Source of the DNA: Zhongshania antarctica
Lineage (GTDB): Bacteria > Pseudomonadota > Gammaproteobacteria > Pseudomonadales > Spongiibacteraceae
DNA: 64,000 bases
Direction of reading: 5' to 3'
NCBI RefSeq assembly: GCF_014202945.1
Contig: NZ_JACHHW010000003.1
Span: 310,001 to 374,000 of the forward strand
The stretch's first letter is position 1; each line of letters starts with the position of its first letter. Position numbers and translations under genes: made by a program. Of the stretch, positions 60,273 through 64,000 are shown in pieces. Under the pieces are notes generated by a model. It searched no databases. It worked only from the letters and a program-made list of their open reading frames with translations, and was not told where the DNA came from.

Positions 60273-60754
60273 CTAGCACACTGATTTTGAGACCGTTTCC
60301 AATGCCGCCTGACTGGCGCCACGGAGGTGAATTTGGCATCGCGCTGGATTGTAAAGTATTTAGATATAATCAAAAGTATTTCTGCATGTTATATCGCTTT
60401 TTTATAGATTATTTTCTTAATATGATTATTTTTTAAACAATTTAAGGGCTTCTCGGCGGCATTGTCTTAACAATTTCTTCGGTGGCTTATACTTGGTTTT
60501 AAGTGATGCGTGGACTTCCTCGGGCTCTCTGTAGGCGTGATTGATCAAGCATTTGAGCGTGTTTTAGCAGTAAAGGCTACGGGCAATTATTCCTGCCAAC
60601 AGTTAATGAATTTGAAATTTATTGGTGTTTATGAGGCCAATGAAACGCCCGTTAGCGATTGGTTTTAATAGAGGTACGATCTGAAATGGTATTCAGAATA
60701 CTCTGCACCAGTTTTTCATGTTGCAGAGATACTGATTTCTATGCTGCTAATCAA
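60273..60754. other. AT-rich non-coding stretch in cargo
   Basis: About 480 bp without a credible frame. It contains long A/T runs around 60390-60440. I see no repeat, RNA or mobile-element signature. It may hold decayed genes and the promoter of the leftward exported-protein operon. Confidence 0.5.
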
Positions 60755-61018
60755 CTATTGGCTTCTGTAAAGCTCTGTTCCGCAGTGGTTGAAAGAGAGA
60801 ATGCGTCTTTTGTCGTTGTGGGCGAGTAGACCCCAGTTTTTAATGCTTATTGATCCGCATTGCGCACATTTCAATCCATTGCTGGTCTTGCAGTCCGGGT
60901 GCTTGAGCATATAGTCGCTGAGAATGGGCGCTTTTTTCCATTTAGAGTTAATGCGACTACGAGTTATTAGGATATAGGTCAAAAATATCGCTACCAGTGG
61001 GAAAAAAATAATTTCCAT
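60755..61018 (-). CDS. Membrane-anchored zinc-ribbon-like protein
   Basis: An 87-aa protein with one N-terminal membrane segment (IIFFPLVAIFLTYILI), a basic stretch, then cysteines in the order CKTSNGLKCAQC and HC near the end, a probable zinc ribbon. It resembles small uncharacterised proteins of environmental gammaproteobacteria, from memory only. The gene stands alone in AT-rich sequence. Function unknown. Confidence 0.6.
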   Translation of the reverse strand: MEIIFFPLVAIFLTYILITRSRINSKWKKAPILSDYMLKHPDCKTSNGLKCAQCGSISIKNWGLLAHNDKRRILSFNHCGTELYRSQ

Positions 61019-61361
61019 AAATAACTTCCATGTATTTCATTCAAGATGCATCACTATATTATCTGATATTAAGATTTGTGAAAATTGTAAATACAATTTT
61101 TTTATCAAAAAGTAAAGATAATTGCTGCGAATTCCTAATGGATATTTAATTATGTCGAAAAAGGCGATTTCGATGATCACTGGGTTATGGACAAGAATAT
61201 TTGGATCTGAAAAGTTGGATGCCGGTCTTAATCTACTTGCCTGTGCTCTTTCGACGATCGCTACTAATCCGCTCCTACCCAATCCCACAGTGAATAGCTC
61301 AACCCGCTGTATACAGCTGCTGCCTCTTTGCATGATTTATGGGGTACAGAAGTCATGCTAT
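61019..61361. other. Non-coding stretch
   Basis: About 340 bp. Frames exist on both strands but neither has a ribosome site or recognisable protein pattern. Nothing functional is seen. Confidence 0.45.
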
Positions 61362-62129
61362 TCAGATTTCCACGATCAAGTCTGGGTTGAAGTCATCTGG
61401 CTCCGATGTCCCCGGGTAGCCCATAGGATTGCATAGCACTCGCGTGCCATAAACAGAATAATCGGCAGCATCGTGCATATGGCCGTGTATCCAAAGCTCA
61501 ATATCGAAGTTGGATATGATGTCAGTTAGATCGGATGCAAATGCCGGCGTTAAGTGGTCTCTGGCAAATTTGGGGTGAATTGAGTTCCTGTGTGGCGCGT
61601 GGTGCGTTATCACAACGGTCTTACCACTCCATGGTTTTGAAAGTTCGCTCACGAGCCAGTACTTGGAACGATTGTGTACCTTCTGAGCATCCTCAGGTGC
61701 GAAAAATTTATACGGCGACTGATAGCCATGCGTAATCAGGCGATGATCGGACAAGCCATACTCTGCATAACCCTTTGCGATTTTGGGTTGGCCAAAAACG
61801 TTGTAGTCAGTCCAGAGTGTGGTGCCCAGAAAGCGCGTATCATCGATTATGTATACGTCGTTTTGTAGAAAAACCACATTGCGGGTTTCCTTTGCGAGGG
61901 TACGCATTTCGTGCTCAAGCGTGCTTATGTTGTGGGTGTAGTACTCGTGATTACCAGGTACGTACAGCACTGGCTTTCCCAGTGTTGCTGCCCATGTAAT
62001 ACCTGCAAGACCTATGTCGATGTCACCCGCTAAAATGATCATTTCCGCGTTTTCTGGGATAGGGTGCCAACCGCGTTTACCTCTGTAAAATTCGTGGTGA
62101 TCATCACTACGTACGTGTACTTTTGTCAT
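61362..62129 (-). CDS. Calcineurin-like metallophosphoesterase
   Basis: A 255-aa phosphoesterase with the metal-binding blocks in order: SDDHHEF (usual form SDLHLEF) at residue 8, AGDID at 34-38, GNHE at 59-62, THHAP and HGHMHDAADY near the C-terminus. All key Asp/His/Asn residues appear present. Such enzymes hydrolyse phosphomonoesters or diesters, including nucleotides. AGGGG precedes the ATG. It lies 50 bp after the TnsD-like gene on the same strand, so it may be read from the transposition operon; cargo of Tn7-like elements often starts here. Confidence 0.82.
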   Translation of the reverse strand: MTKVHVRSDDHHEFYRGKRGWHPIPENAEMIILAGDIDIGLAGITWAATLGKPVLYVPGNHEYYTHNISTLEHEMRTLAKETRNVVFLQNDVYIIDDTRFLGTTLWTDYNVFGQPKIAKGYAEYGLSDHRLITHGYQSPYKFFAPEDAQKVHNRSKYWLVSELSKPWSGKTVVITHHAPHRNSIHPKFARDHLTPAFASDLTDIISNFDIELWIHGHMHDAADYSVYGTRVLCNPMGYPGTSEPDDFNPDLIVEI

Positions 62130-62178
62130 GTTACTAGCCCCTTGGGTCGGCAGTTTTACGTTCGCATAGCTTTCTTAG

Positions 62179-63804
62179 TTACCGGGTCTGAATGTTTTTC
62201 AGCCATTTTGAGGGTGCCTTTAAGCGGGTCATATCAATCTCGCCATCGTCTATTGCCTTTTTAAGCCTCGCTCGGGTTTGAGGGAGCTCGTTGAGTTCGT
62301 CGTAAATACGGTCGTGTAATTCGGCTTGGCGCCGGAGATCCGTCAATGTGAGAGGACGTTTCACTTTGGCGAGGATTGCGTCGATGGTGAGGGTCAGCTG
62401 TTCATCTCGATTACTGCGGTCTCTGCGCGTTCGTCCTTTTTTCTTGGACTTAGGTAATGTGCTTTCTAGCCATTTCTTATCGTGGCGATAAAGCCACATC
62501 CATGAACGATAGCACGCCGCCCGTACCTCGGTTTTAGTGCCCTGCGGGTATACGCCAAAATAGTTTGAAAGCGCTGTGCGGTGGTGTAGCTGCCTAGCCG
62601 CGAATCTCGCAGCCTTTCTGTTGGCAACGAGTTGCGGTGTCTCCTCGATGATTTTGCAGATCGTTGCTTCGTGAAGCCCAAGCTTTGCGCTTATCTCCTC
62701 TAGTGAGTCATTTTTTTGGGCAAGGCTGAGTATGTTCTTGCGATCGGTGGCGGTGAGGAATTTTGGCCTTCTCGATACGGGGAGTCCGTGCTCATTGGCA
62801 ATTTTAATAATCATTGCGGGCGATAGCTGAGTAGCATGCGCTATACGGCGCCGAGATAAGCCACTACTCAGCATTCTAAGCGCCGTTGCAGTTGAGTCTA
62901 GGTTGTCGGACTTTGACCGCTTAGGCCGTTTTCTAGCCGCTGGTGGCGAAATCTCGTAAATAGCCTCTAAGTCTCCGTCAAACAGCCAGCCGCTAATCAA
63001 CAGGTGTTTTATCGGGTGGCGAAGGCGTGACGTTGATCCATGTAAAATCTGCGGCAGTAATCGTAATGTTTCAGACAGCAGGCCTACTAGTTCCGAGGAT
63101 TTCTCCTGCCTCCAGTAGTGATAGAAAGCCTCTTCAATCGCGTGGTACCTGATATGTTGGCCAGACGTTGCCATTTGCATCGTCTGAAGCTTCCACCAGT
63201 ATCGTTGCTGTACATCATCCAACCAGCCACGGGCTCGCGTTATGCGAATAAGGTCTTCTGCTAATTTTGAAATTGTAATATCGCTCGTAAGTCCTGGGCT
63301 TGGGTGTTCCTGCTTGTCATCTAAATGCTGAAGTTGTAATGCGTGCTCGGCGCAAGCCGTAAATCCGGGCAATTGGTGGATTACCAAGCGCCGGTTAATA
63401 CCGTACTTTGAAATGTCGTTGCTTATACATTGGCCGCAATAAAACGGTTTGGCAGCGATCTCAGGGGTATGGATTAAACCACCCACTGCAGTCGAGTTAG
63501 CTCTGGGTGAATTCAGTAGCCTTTGTTCCATGCGTTTTCTTGTATCCCCATCGGTAAAGTAAGCGAACAATGGATAGGCAGTGTGGTTATGAAGTAGCTC
63601 CGCCTTAGAAACGCCGATATAGCGGCCAAATTGAGCGATTCTAAACGGCGTGAATGGGTGAACTGTGCGAATAGGGGCGTCAAATAGGGTTCTCAGGGTC
63701 GCGCGCTTGGACGTATTGCAGCTAAGCCAATGGTACCGCTCTACGAAGCCTGCAACGGACTCGTTTGGTAAGAGCTGCGGGATGTTTATGCGGTTTTTTC
63801 GCAT
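62179..63804 (-). CDS. TnsD/TniQ-family target-selection protein
   Basis: A 541-aa protein with an N-terminal TniQ domain and a longer TnsD-like C-terminal half. The TniQ zinc finger is Cys123/Cys126 and Cys151/His154 (FYCGQC, FTACAEH). The block GSTSRLRHPIKHLLI lies near 257-271 and helix-turn-helix stretches follow (LSRRRIAHATQLSPAMIIK; LEEISAKLGLHEATICKII). In Tn7, TnsD binds a specific chromosomal site and recruits TnsC. The length is close to TnsD (about 500 aa). The gene overlaps the upstream TniQ-like gene by 19 bp. Confidence 0.86.
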   Translation of the reverse strand: MRKNRINIPQLLPNESVAGFVERYHWLSCNTSKRATLRTLFDAPIRTVHPFTPFRIAQFGRYIGVSKAELLHNHTAYPLFAYFTDGDTRKRMEQRLLNSPRANSTAVGGLIHTPEIAAKPFYCGQCISNDISKYGINRRLVIHQLPGFTACAEHALQLQHLDDKQEHPSPGLTSDITISKLAEDLIRITRARGWLDDVQQRYWWKLQTMQMATSGQHIRYHAIEEAFYHYWRQEKSSELVGLLSETLRLLPQILHGSTSRLRHPIKHLLISGWLFDGDLEAIYEISPPAARKRPKRSKSDNLDSTATALRMLSSGLSRRRIAHATQLSPAMIIKIANEHGLPVSRRPKFLTATDRKNILSLAQKNDSLEEISAKLGLHEATICKIIEETPQLVANRKAARFAARQLHHRTALSNYFGVYPQGTKTEVRAACYRSWMWLYRHDKKWLESTLPKSKKKGRTRRDRSNRDEQLTLTIDAILAKVKRPLTLTDLRRQAELHDRIYDELNELPQTRARLKKAIDDGEIDMTRLKAPSKWLKNIQTR

Positions 63805-64000
63805 AAGGCGGAATCAGAAAAAGACTCTGCGGCGAACATCAGCAACAGGTAGTAAATGGGATGGCGAACACGGCTAGAACTGCCGTAAAAAATGGCCTTG
63901 ATGAAATTGGGCCTAGGAGAGCCCCGAAACTGGGTGTCACCGCCGCGGTAGTATAGAAATGTACGGGCTAAGGTTGCTTCCCCCACTAAGTGTTCAACAG
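63786..64000 (-). CDS. C-terminal end of a second TniQ/TnsD-like protein (partial)
   Basis: The frame is open to the right edge and ends at 63786. Its last 70 residues contain FYGSSSRVRHPIYYLLLMF, which matches the GSTSRLRHPIKHLLI block of the downstream TnsD-like protein. It therefore is a TniQ-family protein that stops shortly after that block and lacks the long HTH-rich tail. It overlaps the downstream gene by 19 bp, so the two are coupled. Two target-selection proteins in tandem suggest two insertion pathways or a heteromeric complex. Confidence 0.7.
   Translation of the reverse strand, partial: VEHLVGEATLARTFLYYRGGDTQFRGSPRPNFIKAIFYGSSSRVRHPIYYLLLMFAAESFSDSALCEKTA

Larger units (their letters stand above)
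54814..64000. mobile_element. Putative Tn7-like transposon, distal part (open at right edge)
   Basis: Two TniQ/TnsD-family genes run leftward from the right edge, followed by about 7 kb of AT-rich cargo. At 54814 the sequence starts TGTCTCCG, and two direct repeats matching TGGATTAAAGAWTGTA lie at 54822 and 54889, the arrangement of TnsB sites at a Tn7-type end. To the left lies ordinary chromosome. A 5-bp ACGGG at 54809-54813 would be the target duplication, which must recur beyond the right end. The core transposase genes are not in the window, so the call is inferred. Confidence 0.55.

Noticed and set aside
61037-61436. Overlapping open frames on both strands near 61.0-61.4 kb
   Set aside because: Neither has a ribosome site, a plausible composition or a recognisable pattern; they look like chance frames in AT-rich sequence.
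1-64000. CRISPR array, tRNA or rRNA genes
   Set aside because: I found no regularly spaced repeats and no cloverleaf or rRNA-like sequence by eye; a covariance-model scan would be decisive.

Overview
The window looks like chromosome from a marine or aquatic gammaproteobacterium with many acyl-CoA dehydrogenases, probably close to the Spongiibacteraceae/Zhongshania group. That placement is inferred from gene content, not from a marker gene. Genes are densely packed and moderate in GC from 1 to about 54.6 kb. The last 9 kb is more AT-rich and is populated by unfamiliar small genes.

Layout. (1) 0-23 kb is a catabolic region for CoA-linked acids. A thiolase/OB-fold pair faces a two-subunit acyl-CoA dehydrogenase. 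An HMG-CoA-lyase-type aldolase, CaiB-type CoA-transferase, SDR and GST form a leftward operon. Next come a TonB receptor, an alpha/beta hydrolase, a MarR regulator, a glyoxalase-fold protein and a dehydrogenase/kinase/DUF6285 trio resembling LvaC-LvaA-LvaB of the 4-hydroxyacyl-CoA pathway. Copies of one palindrome, TGTCAA-n5-TTGACA, lie in front of these units and define a likely MarR regulon. An AraC regulator then faces a dehydrogenase trio and an acyl-CoA ligase. (2) 23-27 kb holds a truncated class B1 metallo-beta-lactamase-like gene, a YcaQ-type DNA glycosylase, a DUF1294 protein and a nitronate-monooxygenase-like enzyme. (3) 27-36.5 kb is an osmolyte locus: leftward ectoine-degradation genes (doeC, doeA, doeD, doeB2) opposite a fused glucosylglycerol-phosphate phosphatase/synthase and a GH13_18 phosphorylase. 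(4) 37-41 kb is a TPP-riboswitch-controlled thiamine salvage operon: TonB receptor, YkoF-like protein, PnuT transporter and thiamine-kinase-like protein. (5) 41-47.6 kb has an EmrAB-type efflux pair with a methyltransferase, then a P450 with a TetR regulator whose start abuts a 34-bp near-perfect palindrome, and a divergent SDR. (6) 47.6-54.6 kb has an AlgP/histone-H1-like protein, DUF1244, dinB, an OmpA protein with thrombospondin-3 calcium repeats and a large lipoprotein.

(7) 54.8 kb to the right edge appears to be the distal part of a Tn7-like transposon. Two TniQ/TnsD-family genes run in from the right edge. At 54814 the sequence begins with TGT, and two near-identical direct repeats 67 bp apart look like TnsB binding sites. 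The cargo between them holds a deoxyribonucleotidase with an unusual C-terminal extension, a Rap1a-like protein, an unknown 225-aa protein, a ParE/RelE-like toxin fold, a glycine-rich-domain-family protein, a metzincin-motif lipoprotein and a metallophosphoesterase. The transposase genes (tnsABC) and the attachment gene would lie beyond the right edge.

No rRNA, tRNA or CRISPR array was recognised. Starts were adjusted where a Shine-Dalgarno sequence or family alignment favoured an internal codon. Family names come from reading the sequence and from memory, not from searches.
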